Below are positions 1 to 6,381 of a DNA stretch of 64,000 bases, piece by piece; positions within the stretch are counted from its first letter, which is position 1, and every line of letters begins with the position of its first letter. The notes beneath the pieces were generated by a model, which had not been told where the DNA came from, searched no databases, and saw only the letters and a list, made by a program, of their open reading frames with translations. Source of the DNA: CAYVUB01 sp964454675 (GTDB lineage Bacteria > Bacteroidota > Bacteroidia > Flavobacteriales > Flavobacteriaceae); assembly GCA_964454675.1 (NCBI GenBank), contig CAYVUB010000015.1, forward strand, positions 1 to 64,000, written 5' to 3'. The translations under genes were made by a program, and so were the position numbers.

Positions 1-432
1 GGAACAAACCCTGAAGGTATTGCAGCGGTATTGGCTAAGATAGAATCATTGATGTTCAAACCGGAAGTTGGTGGTGTTTATGAAGTGAAAGTGATAAAAC
101 TTCTTGATTTTGGAGCTGTTGTAGAATATACACAAGCACCGGGCAATGAAGTATTGCTCCACGTAAGTGAATTGGCTTGGGAACGTACAGAAAACGTAAC
201 CGATGTGGTGAATATGGGTGATGTTTTTGAAGTGAAGTATTTTGGCACCGATCCAAAAACACGCAAAGAAAAAGTATCACGTAAAGCGATATTGCCAAAA
301 CCGGAAGGTTATGTACCAAGACCACCAAGAGAGAACAATGATAGAGATAGCCGTGGTGGTGGACGCGATAACCGTGGACGAGACAACCGACGTGATGATC
401 GTAGAGATGATAGAAAACCGAGAGATAACTAA
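1..432 (+). CDS. pnp: Polyribonucleotide nucleotidyltransferase (PNPase), C-terminal fragment
   Basis: This is the 3' end of a gene that begins before the window; the frame is open from base 1, so the TTG at 31 is not a real start. PNPase is a 3'-5' phosphorolytic exoribonuclease of mRNA decay. The visible part has the end of the KH domain (GTNPEGIAAVLAKI), then an S1 RNA-binding domain over roughly residues 20-95 of the fragment, with the typical stretches LLHVSELAW and SRKAILPKPEGY. A tail of about 45 residues rich in Arg, Asp and Gly follows, as expected of an unstructured RNA-binding extension. A strong terminator follows at 460-495 and rpoD lies downstream, the usual flavobacterial order. 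Identification is confident although most of the protein is outside. Confidence 0.93.
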   Translation, partial: GTNPEGIAAVLAKIESLMFKPEVGGVYEVKVIKLLDFGAVVEYTQAPGNEVLLHVSELAWERTENVTDVVNMGDVFEVKYFGTDPKTRKEKVSRKAILPKPEGYVPRPPRENNDRDSRGGGRDNRGRDNRRDDRRDDRKPRDN

Positions 433-459
433 TTAAGATAAGTTTCTTGAAATATAATA

Positions 460-495
460 AAAACCCCGCTTCAAAAATTTGAAGCGGGGTTTTTA
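460..495 (+). terminator. Rho-independent terminator after pnp
   Basis: A near-perfect hairpin with 16-nt arms (460-475 and 478-493), GC core CCCCGCTTC/GAAGCGGGG, followed by a T-run. It separates pnp from rpoD. Confidence 0.85.
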
Positions 496-591
496 TTAAT
501 AATTTTAATTTCCTGTAACATTTTCTGCTCTTCATACGTATAACCACTCAGTAAAGTTATATTCACTTTTAAAAATTTACAGAACATTTAG

Positions 592-1455
592 ATGAGACAA
601 CTTAAAATTACCAAGCAGGTTACCAACAGAGAAACCGCTTCACTTGATAAATATCTACAAGAAATTGGAAAAGTTGACTTAATTACCGCAGACGAAGAAG
701 TGGAATTGGCACAGCGTATCAAAGCAGGCGATCAACGTGCTTTGGAGAAGTTGACAAAAGCCAATTTACGTTTCGTAGTATCGGTAGCAAAGCAATACCA
801 AAATCAGGGATTGACTTTACCCGATTTAATCAATGAAGGTAACTTGGGCCTTATCAAAGCGGCACAACGTTTTGATGAAACACGTGGTTTCAAGTTCATT
901 TCGTATGCTGTTTGGTGGATTCGCCAATCTATTCTCCAAGCATTGGCAGAGCAATCACGTATTGTACGTTTGCCGTTGAATAAAATCGGTTCTATCAATA
1001 AAATCAATAAAACATTTGCATTTTTAGAGCAAAGCCACGAACGTCCGCCAAGTGCTGAAGAGATTGCAAAAGAACTGGATATGACTATCAATGATGTTAA
1101 AGAGTCCATGAAAAACTCTGGTCGTCACGTATCTATGGATGCGCCTTTGGTTGAAGGAGAAGATTCTAACTTATATGATGTTTTACGCTCCGGTGAATCA
1201 CCAAATCCTGATAAAGATTTGCTGCATGAATCACTGCGTACAGAGATTGAACGTGCACTGGAAACTTTGACACCTCGTGAAGCGGATGTGATACGTTTGT
1301 ATTTTGGTCTTGGCGATCAACACCCGATGACACTTGAAGAAATTGGCGAAACCTTTGATTTAACACGTGAACGTGTGCGTCAAATTAAAGAAAAAGCCAT
1401 CCGACGATTGAAACATACATCGCGAAGCAAAATATTAAAAACTTATCTTGGATAA
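592..1455 (+). CDS. rpoD: Primary RNA polymerase sigma factor (SigA/RpoD, Bacteroidota short form)
   Basis: This is the housekeeping sigma-70 factor, 287 aa. Visible regions: sigma 1.2 (about residues 14-47, ASLDKYLQEIGKVDLITADE), region 2 with the -10 recognition helix (about 75-125, NLRFVVSVAKQYQNQGLTL and FKFISYAVWWIRQSI), region 3 (about 130-205) and region 4 with the helix-turn-helix (about 220-285, LTPREADVIRLYFGLG, LTRERVRQIKEKAIRRL). Region 1.1 and the long non-conserved insert of proteobacterial RpoD are absent, as is normal in Bacteroidota, whose primary sigma reads TTTG/TAnnTTTG promoters; such promoters are seen elsewhere in this window. The ATG at 592 starts directly at the conserved N-terminus. 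A terminator follows at 1599-1632. Confidence 0.97.
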   Translation: MRQLKITKQVTNRETASLDKYLQEIGKVDLITADEEVELAQRIKAGDQRALEKLTKANLRFVVSVAKQYQNQGLTLPDLINEGNLGLIKAAQRFDETRGFKFISYAVWWIRQSILQALAEQSRIVRLPLNKIGSINKINKTFAFLEQSHERPPSAEEIAKELDMTINDVKESMKNSGRHVSMDAPLVEGEDSNLYDVLRSGESPNPDKDLLHESLRTEIERALETLTPREADVIRLYFGLGDQHPMTLEEIGETFDLTRERVRQIKEKAIRRLKHTSRSKILKTYLG

Positions 1456-1549
1456 GTTTAAATTCCGGAAAAGGAATTCAAATCCCGATGCTTATAAACA
1501 AATTTGGAATTTTATAGTATTGGAATTTTAACGCAACAAACAGTACAAG

Positions 1550-1569
1550 ATTCCTGCTTTCGCAGGAAT
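1550..1569. repeat. Short REP-like palindrome
   Basis: Perfect 8-bp arms around a TTTC loop (ATTCCTGC...GCAGGAAT). This sequence is a familiar dispersed intergenic repeat in several bacterial groups. It has no T-run, so it is not an intrinsic terminator by itself. Confidence 0.6.
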
Positions 1570-1598
1570 GAAAACTGTTCGTTTTTTGATTGATGAAA

Positions 1599-1632
1599 GA
1601 ACCCTCGGCTGATTACCGAGGGTTCGTTTTTT
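1599..1632 (+). terminator. Rho-independent terminator after rpoD
   Basis: Perfect 10-bp stem (GAACCCTCGG, 7-nt loop, CCGAGGGTTC) followed by GTTTTTT. It lies between rpoD and the convergent DUF885 gene. Confidence 0.8.
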
Positions 1633-1635
1633 AAA

Positions 1636-1673
1636 GCCTATCCCTAAATCCCTTTCCTTTGGAAAGGGACTTT
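1636..1673. repeat. Flavobacterial palindromic repeat (TTTCC-TTTGGAAA type)
   Basis: The segment reads CCTAAATCCC, TTTCCTTTGGAAA, GGGACTTT in order. The inner part is a palindrome (CCCTTTCC TTT GGAAAGGG). The same block, slightly diverged, is found inside the 5' end of murC (11767-11801). Confidence 0.6.
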
Positions 1674-1723
1674 ACATATTTTTAACTTTTTGAAACTGAA
1701 CACTGTGACTGAATACTGAAATA

Positions 1724-3469
1724 CTACTCACCCGCAAGCATCAATCTGCTTATGGCTTTTACAGGCGCATTGCCATAGCTTAAAAACTGCTCATGAAACG
1801 CCTTTAAATCAAACGCATCGCCTTTCTTTTTCTTGAGCTTCTCTCTTAAATCCACAATTTCTATAAATCCTGCAAAGTAGCTGGTAAGTTGCACACTTGT
1901 GACATTCACACGGTTCCATTTACCATCGGCTTCGGCTTGTTCCTGAAACGCTTCTTTGGTTAATAAATAAATGGCATCTTCTTTTGACATATTATTGACA
2001 TGCACGCTGTAATCCAAAATCGTGTTGCAAACCGTACGCAGATTCCATTTGTACCACATCAGCCACATTTCGGGCGCGTTGTTGCCATAGCCGTTTTCGA
2101 GCATCATCTGTTCGGTATAAACCGCCCAGCCTTCTATCATCGCCCCGTTTGCCAGGATGGATTTTACCAAACTCGGCGATTGGTTGGCATACACCAGCTG
2201 CGTGTAATGCCCCGGAATTGCTTCGTGAATATTCAAAATTTGCAGCATATAGTGATTGTATTCCCGCAAATAACTTTCGGCTTTATCGGCAGGCCAGCCT
2301 TCAAGGCTGCCTACATTATAATAGGTATTGCCGTCTTTGTCATAAGGTCCCGGCGCACTTATGGATGCGCCTGCAACTCCTGCCATATATGCAGGTTCTT
2401 TACGCACTACCAAAGGTTTTGCAGGATCTATATACAGTAAGTTTTTGTCTTTTACAAACGCTTCCAGCTCGGGGATTTGCGCTTCGATGGCACTTTGAAA
2501 TTCTTCTGGTTTTACGTGGGTTTCCGATACTTTTGAGATGACTTTGGAAATAAGTTCTAACGAATCTTTTGGTTGTGGCAATTCACCATAATATTTTGAC
2601 CATAACTGCGCACCGGTTTCTGCCATTTTTTGATGCAGATATTTTTTCCTTTCGACTGCCAGATTGTACAATTCTTCGGCAGTATAACTGGATTGTATGG
2701 AATATTTAAACGACTGCTCATAACGCTCTTTACCAAGCCTGAAACTTGCAGAACTTTCGGGAAGTACCGTTTTTAAATGCGTTATAAATGTTTCAACCGA
2801 AGCCGAAGCTGTATCGGCTTGCGCCAGCAACTGCGATTTTTCGGAATCTGATAAATTGGATTGGTTAACGGAATCTTTCAGTGTGGTTTTAAACACATAT
2901 AATCCGCCTTCATTTTGCTGAATTGCCAGATTGACAAGCTCCGGAACGGGGTTTTTGATATTGGATGCAGCGGCTTGATAATAGTCCGGAACAGATTGCA
3001 GGCGTTTTTTAATATCTCGCAATCGCACTTCGAGTGGCGCATATTGCTCGTTCAGCATAAAAGCGATTAATCCCGAAACGTTATAACCCGTAGGATTCCA
3101 CTCGTGGGATTTTAAGGTATTTGTTGACCAAACGCTGCTTTCGAGGGTGTTTTTTATTAATTCGTGGTCAATCTGGCTGGAAGGCTTAAGTTTTGACACC
3201 TCATACTTTGCCAGCGAATCTAAATGTGCCGCCGCAAAATCCAACGATTTTTTAAAGCTTTCGTTATCGGGAATTGATAAAATTGAATCGTGATTGTGAT
3301 AGCCTGCATAAGTTGCCCATTCGGGATTGTGTTTCCATAATTCGTCAATAAAATGCTGCATGTATGCTTCAAAGTTTTTATCCTGACTTCCCGGAATCAC
3401 AGTAATCTTTTCATTTTTACAAGTAAAAAGTCCAATTGCTAAAATGCAGACTGTATAAATTTTTTTCAT
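1724..3469 (-). CDS. DUF885 family lipoprotein, predicted metal-dependent peptidase
   Basis: A 581-aa exported protein. The N-terminus is a lipoprotein signal with the lipobox LFTC (Cys17), so it is anchored to a membrane. The diagnostic DUF885 motif HEAIPGH is at residues 415-421; its two His and Glu residues resemble a zinc-peptidase HExxH site, and family members are usually predicted to be metallopeptidases or carboxypeptidases. Length (about 560-600 aa) fits the family. The gene stands alone and converges with rpoD. The substrate is unknown; peptidase activity is inferred from the family, not shown here. Confidence 0.85.
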   Translation of the reverse strand: MKKIYTVCILAIGLFTCKNEKITVIPGSQDKNFEAYMQHFIDELWKHNPEWATYAGYHNHDSILSIPDNESFKKSLDFAAAHLDSLAKYEVSKLKPSSQIDHELIKNTLESSVWSTNTLKSHEWNPTGYNVSGLIAFMLNEQYAPLEVRLRDIKKRLQSVPDYYQAAASNIKNPVPELVNLAIQQNEGGLYVFKTTLKDSVNQSNLSDSEKSQLLAQADTASASVETFITHLKTVLPESSASFRLGKERYEQSFKYSIQSSYTAEELYNLAVERKKYLHQKMAETGAQLWSKYYGELPQPKDSLELISKVISKVSETHVKPEEFQSAIEAQIPELEAFVKDKNLLYIDPAKPLVVRKEPAYMAGVAGASISAPGPYDKDGNTYYNVGSLEGWPADKAESYLREYNHYMLQILNIHEAIPGHYTQLVYANQSPSLVKSILANGAMIEGWAVYTEQMMLENGYGNNAPEMWLMWYKWNLRTVCNTILDYSVHVNNMSKEDAIYLLTKEAFQEQAEADGKWNRVNVTSVQLTSYFAGFIEIVDLREKLKKKKGDAFDLKAFHEQFLSYGNAPVKAISRLMLAGE

Positions 3470-3499
3470 CTGTTTATATTTATTTGTTTTATAGGTTAG

Positions 3500-3521
3500 A
3501 CCTGCCTGTCGGCAGACAGGT
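3500..3521. repeat. Imperfect CCTGCC palindrome
   Basis: A near-palindrome (ACCTGCCTGTC, GGCAGACAGGT) in the divergent DUF885/rpe intergenic region. It is a variant of the perfect 20-bp palindrome at 5506-5525. No T-run follows. Confidence 0.6.
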
Positions 3522-3669
3522 GGAATGCCCTGATAAACATTTCGGTTGGTTTGTCAAATCTGTTAATGGGCATTTCATAATTCATTCTTTTTAATTACAA
3601 CCAATAAATATAAAACAAAAAGAGCTGCGATTCATTTTTCATTTCGCATAAGTTATTTACATTCTTTAC

Positions 3670-3677
3670 TATCTTTG
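3670..3677 (+). promoter_or_regulatory. Candidate -7 element for rpe
   Basis: TATCTTTG matches the Bacteroidota -7 consensus TAnnTTTG and is 18 nt upstream of the rpe ATG. I see no clear -33 TTG at the right distance. Confidence 0.45.
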
Positions 3678-3695
3678 CAAAAATCTCTCACACGT

Positions 3696-4355
3696 ATGTC
3701 AAAATTAATTGCACCTTCTGTACTTGCCGCCGATTTCGCCAACCTTCAACGTGATATTGAAATGGTCAACAATAGTGATGCCGACTGGTTTCATATAGAT
3801 ATTATGGATGGTGTGTTTGTACCTAATATTTCGTTTGGGATGCCGGTTTTGGAAGCTATCACAAAGCATGCAAAAAAAACTGTTGATGTGCATTTGATGA
3901 TTGTAAACCCTGACCAATACATTAAAACCTTTGCAAAATTAGGAAGCAATATATTAACAGTTCATTATGAAGCCTGCACGCATTTGCACCGAACCTTACA
4001 AGCTATAAAAGCCGAAGGCATGAAAGCCGGCGTTGCGCTCAATCCGCATACAAACGTGAACCTTCTTGAAGATACCATTAACGATATAGATTTGGTATGT
4101 ATGATGAGTGTAAATCCCGGTTTTGGCGGACAGAGCTTTATTGAAAACACCTACGAAAAAGTACAACAACTTAAAGCACTTATCAATAAAAAAGGTGCTG
4201 CAACACTTATTGAGATTGACGGCGGCGTGACCAACAAAAACGCCAAACAGCTTGTTGCTGCCGGTGCCGATGTACTTGTTGCCGGAAGTTATGTTTTTGG
4301 CAGCGCCAATCAATTGCAGACTATTGCAGACCTCAAAGCTCTTGCCAACAGTTAA
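3696..4355 (+). CDS. rpe: Ribulose-phosphate 3-epimerase
   Basis: This TIM-barrel enzyme of the pentose phosphate pathway interconverts D-ribulose 5-phosphate and D-xylulose 5-phosphate. The 219-aa protein begins MSKLIAPSVLAADFANLQ, the conserved N-terminus, with the catalytic metal-binding stretch WFHIDIMDGVFVPNISFG (about 36-53), then DVHLMIVNP, VNPGFGGQSF (about 140-149), EIDGGV and the phosphate-binding AGSYVF. The frame is open back to a TTG at 3675, but the ATG at 3696 matches the family start and leaves room for a promoter. It ends in a bidirectional terminator shared with the convergent CBS-domain gene. Confidence 0.96.
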   Translation: MSKLIAPSVLAADFANLQRDIEMVNNSDADWFHIDIMDGVFVPNISFGMPVLEAITKHAKKTVDVHLMIVNPDQYIKTFAKLGSNILTVHYEACTHLHRTLQAIKAEGMKAGVALNPHTNVNLLEDTINDIDLVCMMSVNPGFGGQSFIENTYEKVQQLKALINKKGAATLIEIDGGVTNKNAKQLVAAGADVLVAGSYVFGSANQLQTIADLKALANS

Positions 4356-4357
4356 AT

Positions 4358-4388
4358 AAAAAGCCCCGAAAAAAAATCAGGGCTTTTT
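4358..4388. terminator. Bidirectional terminator between rpe and the CBS gene
   Basis: Stem AAAAAGCCC/GGGCTTTTT (4358-4366 with 4380-4388). It gives a T-run on both strands and sits between two convergent genes. Confidence 0.75.
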
Positions 4389-4395
4389 GAAACTA

Positions 4396-4815
4396 TTAGT
4401 ATTGTGCAAGTAAATACCTGATTAAATCTGTGGTTGTTACAATCCCCATAAGTTTGCCTTCGTTTACAACGGGAAGTGCATGAAATTCATGACTTGCCAG
4501 TATTTCGGCAACATCTTTTATGGTGGCATCGGTTGAAACGGTTGTTAAGTTTTTGGTCATTACCTGATAAATGGTAAACATATCGTAAATTACAGTATCT
4601 ACATTATCACCTTCATCTTCAACCGAATCTGCAAAACTTATACGCAGTAAATCGGTATAGCTTAACATCCCTTTTATGGTACCGCCGTTTATAACGGGAA
4701 TATGTCGTATTTTATGCTTTTTAAACAATCTTTCGGCTGTTTCTAAACTGTCATTATAATTTAAAGTAATAACATTTGTTGTCATGATTGCGGAAATAGG
4801 TTCTCTTTTTTTCAT
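4396..4815 (-). CDS. CBS-domain pair protein
   Basis: A 139-aa stand-alone Bateman module: two CBS domains at about residues 8-60 and 85-137, visible as the repeated pattern IMTTNVITL...IRHIPVINGG...GMLSYTDLLR and VMTKNLTTV...FHALPVVNEG...GIVTTTDLIRYL. Such modules bind adenine nucleotides or S-adenosylmethionine and usually regulate a partner, or act in energy or redox sensing. There is no signal peptide or other domain, so the protein is cytosolic and its target cannot be read from the sequence. It does not form an operon with its neighbours. Confidence 0.88.
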   Translation of the reverse strand: MKKREPISAIMTTNVITLNYNDSLETAERLFKKHKIRHIPVINGGTIKGMLSYTDLLRISFADSVEDEGDNVDTVIYDMFTIYQVMTKNLTTVSTDATIKDVAEILASHEFHALPVVNEGKLMGIVTTTDLIRYLLAQY

Positions 4816-4903
4816 AATCTTAGGTTTTAATTTATATCTAAAATTACTTTAGAAATCAACAAAAAAGAATGATAAAAATCATATTTTAAATTAGTTCAAT
4901 AAA

Positions 4904-4930
4904 AAAACGAGTGCTTTAAACACCCGTTTT
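4904..4930 (-). terminator. Candidate minus-strand terminator
   Basis: Hairpin with 10-nt arms and one mismatch (AAAACGAGTG/CACCCGTTTT), followed on the minus strand by seven Ts. It could stop residual transcription from the tRNA-Arg region. Confidence 0.5.
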
Positions 4931-5021
4931 AAAAATAAAAAGATTTCACTTACAAATTCAAGCAAGCCAACACAAAGGGATTGTATATCCCAAAGCGTTC
5001 CGCTTTGAAAATAGTTTGAGC

Positions 5022-5052
5022 AAAAACCGCTCAAGTAAACTTGGCGGTTTTT
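5022..5052 (-). terminator. Terminator after tRNA-Arg
   Basis: Hairpin 20 nt beyond the tRNA 3' end: outer arms AAAAACCGC (5022-5030) and GCGGTTTTT (5044-5052), inner arms CAAG/CTTG, with one bulged base. It carries a T-run on the minus strand (and one on the plus strand). Confidence 0.7.
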
Positions 5053-5071
5053 CTTATTAACTATTTATTCG

Positions 5072-5145
5072 TGACCACGGAGGGATTCAAACCCCCGACC
5101 GCTGGAGCCGAAATCCAGTGCTCTATTCAGCTGAGCTACGTGGCC
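5072..5145 (-). tRNA. tRNA-Arg, anticodon UCG
   Basis: A 74-nt cloverleaf on the minus strand. Acceptor GGCCACG pairs with CGTGGTC (one G-U); D stem GCTC/GAGC; anticodon stem CTGGA/TCCAG with loop TTTCGGC, hence anticodon TCG reading CGA/CGN; T stem GGGGG/CCCTC with loop TTTGAAT; discriminator A. CCA is not encoded. The first ten bases overlap the 3' end of the GIY-YIG gene just upstream. I see no TAnnTTTG promoter directly upstream, so the tRNA may be processed from a transcript that includes the GIY-YIG gene. Confidence 0.93.
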
Positions 5146-5485
5146 TTTATTTTATGAGATACTATCTTTTTTAAAAACNNNNNNNNNNNNNNNNNNNNNN
5201 NNNNNNNNNNNNNNNNNNNNNNNNNNNNNNNNNNNNNNNNNNNNNNNNNNNNNNNNNNNNNNNNNNNNNNNNNNNNNNGGTTTTAAAATATTTTTCTCGC
5301 TCTATTGATTCTTTTTCTGTTGCAAAAGTTTCAAAATATACTAATTTCCATGGTTTATACCCCTTTGTGGATGTTGTTTTACCTTGATTGTGCTCTTTCA
5401 ATCGATTTTCCAAATCTTGAGTATGGCCTTTATATAATCTTCCATCAACATCACTTTGTAAAACATATGTAAAATATTCTTTCAT
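5136..5485 (-). CDS. Small GIY-YIG nuclease, interrupted by the assembly gap
   Basis: A single-domain GIY-YIG endonuclease of the UvrC/UPF0213-like group. The readable 69 N-terminal residues show TYVLQ and LYKGHT (the GIY and YIG strands), Arg28 in ENRLKEHN and Glu64 in IEREKYFK, all expected catalytic features. A run of 100 Ns (5179-5278) interrupts the frame. The broken copy at 5538-5648 supplies the probable missing 14 nt; with it the protein would be 87 aa, ending GSGREFLKKIVSHKIKAT, with a TAG stop at 5136-5138 that is bases 8-10 of tRNA-Arg. The upstream side of its ATG abuts a truncated tRNA-Arg copy. Coding status and family are clear; a role as a selfish or homing-type endonuclease is inference. 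Confidence 0.75.
5179..5278. other. Assembly gap (100 N)
   Basis: Exactly 100 Ns, a conventional placeholder for a gap of unknown size. It falls inside a 139-bp direct repeat (GIY-YIG 3' end plus tRNA-Arg 5' half), which would explain why the assembly broke here. If this copy equals the second one, the true content is only 14 nt. Confidence 0.95.
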
Positions 5486-5489
5486 AATA

Positions 5490-5547
5490 CCGAAATCCAG
5501 TGCTCCCTGCCTGCCGGCAGGCAGGTATTCAGCTGAGCTACGTGGCC
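5490..5547 (-). pseudogene. Truncated tRNA-Arg copy (5' half) with a 20-bp palindrome inserted
   Basis: The first 38 nt of tRNA-Arg are repeated exactly, except for a clean 20-bp insertion (5506-5525) between tRNA bases 22 and 23 (D-arm). Identity stops in the anticodon loop, one base after the TCG anticodon, where the leader of the GIY-YIG gene begins. It cannot fold as a tRNA. Confidence 0.85.
5506..5525. repeat. Perfect 20-bp palindrome inserted in the tRNA-Arg fragment
   Basis: CCTGCCTGCC followed by its exact complement GGCAGGCAGG. Comparison with the intact tRNA at 5108-5145 shows that exactly these 20 bases are extra, with no target duplication. A diverged relative is at 3500-3521. 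Confidence 0.85.
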
Positions 5548-5648
5548 TTTATTTTATGAGATACTATCTTTTTTAAAAACTCTCTTCCACTTCCGGTTTT
5601 AAAATATTTTTCTCGCTCTATTGATTCTTTTTCTGTTGCAAAAGTTTC
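5538..5648 (-). pseudogene. 3' remnant of a second GIY-YIG gene
   Basis: The last 36 codons of a GIY-YIG gene, identical to the intact copy where both can be read (54 nt at 5595-5648 match 5279-5332). It reads ETFATEKESIEREKYFK, then TGSGREFLKKIVSHKIKAT and a TAG lying in the tRNA fragment. There is no start codon; the 5' end is lost where a different palindromic repeat begins (5648-5712). Confidence 0.8.
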
Positions 5649-5712
5649 ATTTCGACCGTAACAGAGAAATCTAAATTATTCATTTTAAGAGATTCCTCCT
5701 GTCGTTGGAATA
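5648..5712. repeat. Degenerate flavobacterial palindromic repeat (TTTCGACC...GGAATAAC)
   Basis: Left arm TTCGACCG...GAGAAATCT and right arm AGAGATTCCTCC...GTCGTTGGAA form an imperfect inverted repeat. It resembles a dispersed intergenic element I recall from many flavobacterial genomes. It marks the breakpoint of the GIY-YIG remnant. Confidence 0.5.
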
Positions 5713-5763
5713 ACAAAATTACCAATCTTGGCATTTATGAAATGCTTATTTCTTATTTTTGTT

Positions 5764-6213
5764 TTATGCTAAAAGCTTTTTTACAATAGTTGAGATGGTC
5801 TTTCCATCGGCTTGTCCTGCAAGTTGCCCGCTTACAATACCCATAACTTTACCCATATCTTTCATGCCTTGCGCACCTGCTTTTGCAATGGCTTCTGCCA
5901 CTACGTTTTCAACTTCTGCTTCACTCAATTGTGCCGGCAAAAACTGACTTATGATGTCTGCCTGCGCCAATTCCGGACCGGCTAAATCCTGACGGTTTTG
6001 TTCTGCAAAAATCGTTGCGCTGTCTTTACGTTGTTTTACAAGTTTTGAAAGAATTTTAATTTCTTGCTCGGGTGTTATTTCTTCTTTAGCGCCAGATTCT
6101 GTTTGAGCAAGCAGTATTTCAGATTTTATTGCTCTTAAAGCCGCCAGAGCCATTTGGTCTTTATCTTTCATTGCCGCTTTCATGGCTGTCATTAATTTGT
6201 CTTGCAAACTCAT
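5764..6213 (-). CDS. yqeY: GatB/YqeY domain protein
   Basis: A cytosolic protein of about 149 aa made up of the YqeY domain, related to the tail domain of the amidotransferase GatB that contacts tRNA. Typical stretches are ALAALRAIKSEILLAQTESG (about 26-45), QFLPAQLSE and GKVMGIVSGQLAGQADGKTI. The function of stand-alone YqeY proteins is unsettled; a tRNA-related role is inferred from GatB. An in-frame ATG at 6219 adds two residues (MNMSLQDK), but the family normally starts MSLQ, so 6213 is preferred. It lies downstream of ftsZ in the same direction, a common flavobacterial arrangement, but a terminator at 6317-6348 separates them. Confidence 0.9.
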   Translation of the reverse strand: MSLQDKLMTAMKAAMKDKDQMALAALRAIKSEILLAQTESGAKEEITPEQEIKILSKLVKQRKDSATIFAEQNRQDLAGPELAQADIISQFLPAQLSEAEVENVVAEAIAKAGAQGMKDMGKVMGIVSGQLAGQADGKTISTIVKKLLA

Positions 6214-6316
6214 ATTCATGATTTTTAAATCCCAATGTATTGGGATTGCGAAGATACTTAAAAAGTATTCATTCTATAATCAATCTTATGAAAAATCAAT
6301 ATTTTTTTAACTTAAA

Positions 6317-6348
6317 AAACCCGAAAAGCAGTTAGCCTTTTCGGGTTT
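6317..6348 (-). terminator. Terminator after ftsZ
   Basis: Perfect 12-bp arms (AAACCCGAAAAG/CTTTTCGGGTTT), followed on the minus strand by a T-run. It marks the end of the dcw operon. Confidence 0.85.
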
Positions 6349-6381
6349 AACAAGTGTAAAATACTCGGCAAAATTCTGCTA

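Noticed and set aside
56..547. 163-aa open frame opposite pnp
   Set aside because: It covers the pnp end and its terminator in antisense, has low-complexity His/Tyr/Leu content and no family features; a shadow frame.
5506..5525. Rho-independent terminator
   Set aside because: A strong GC palindrome, but no T-run follows on either strand.
5490..5547. Group I intron in the tRNA-Arg anticodon loop
   Set aside because: The sequence after the break is a short leader and the nuclease ORF, too short for an intron core, and the 3' half of that tRNA copy is missing.
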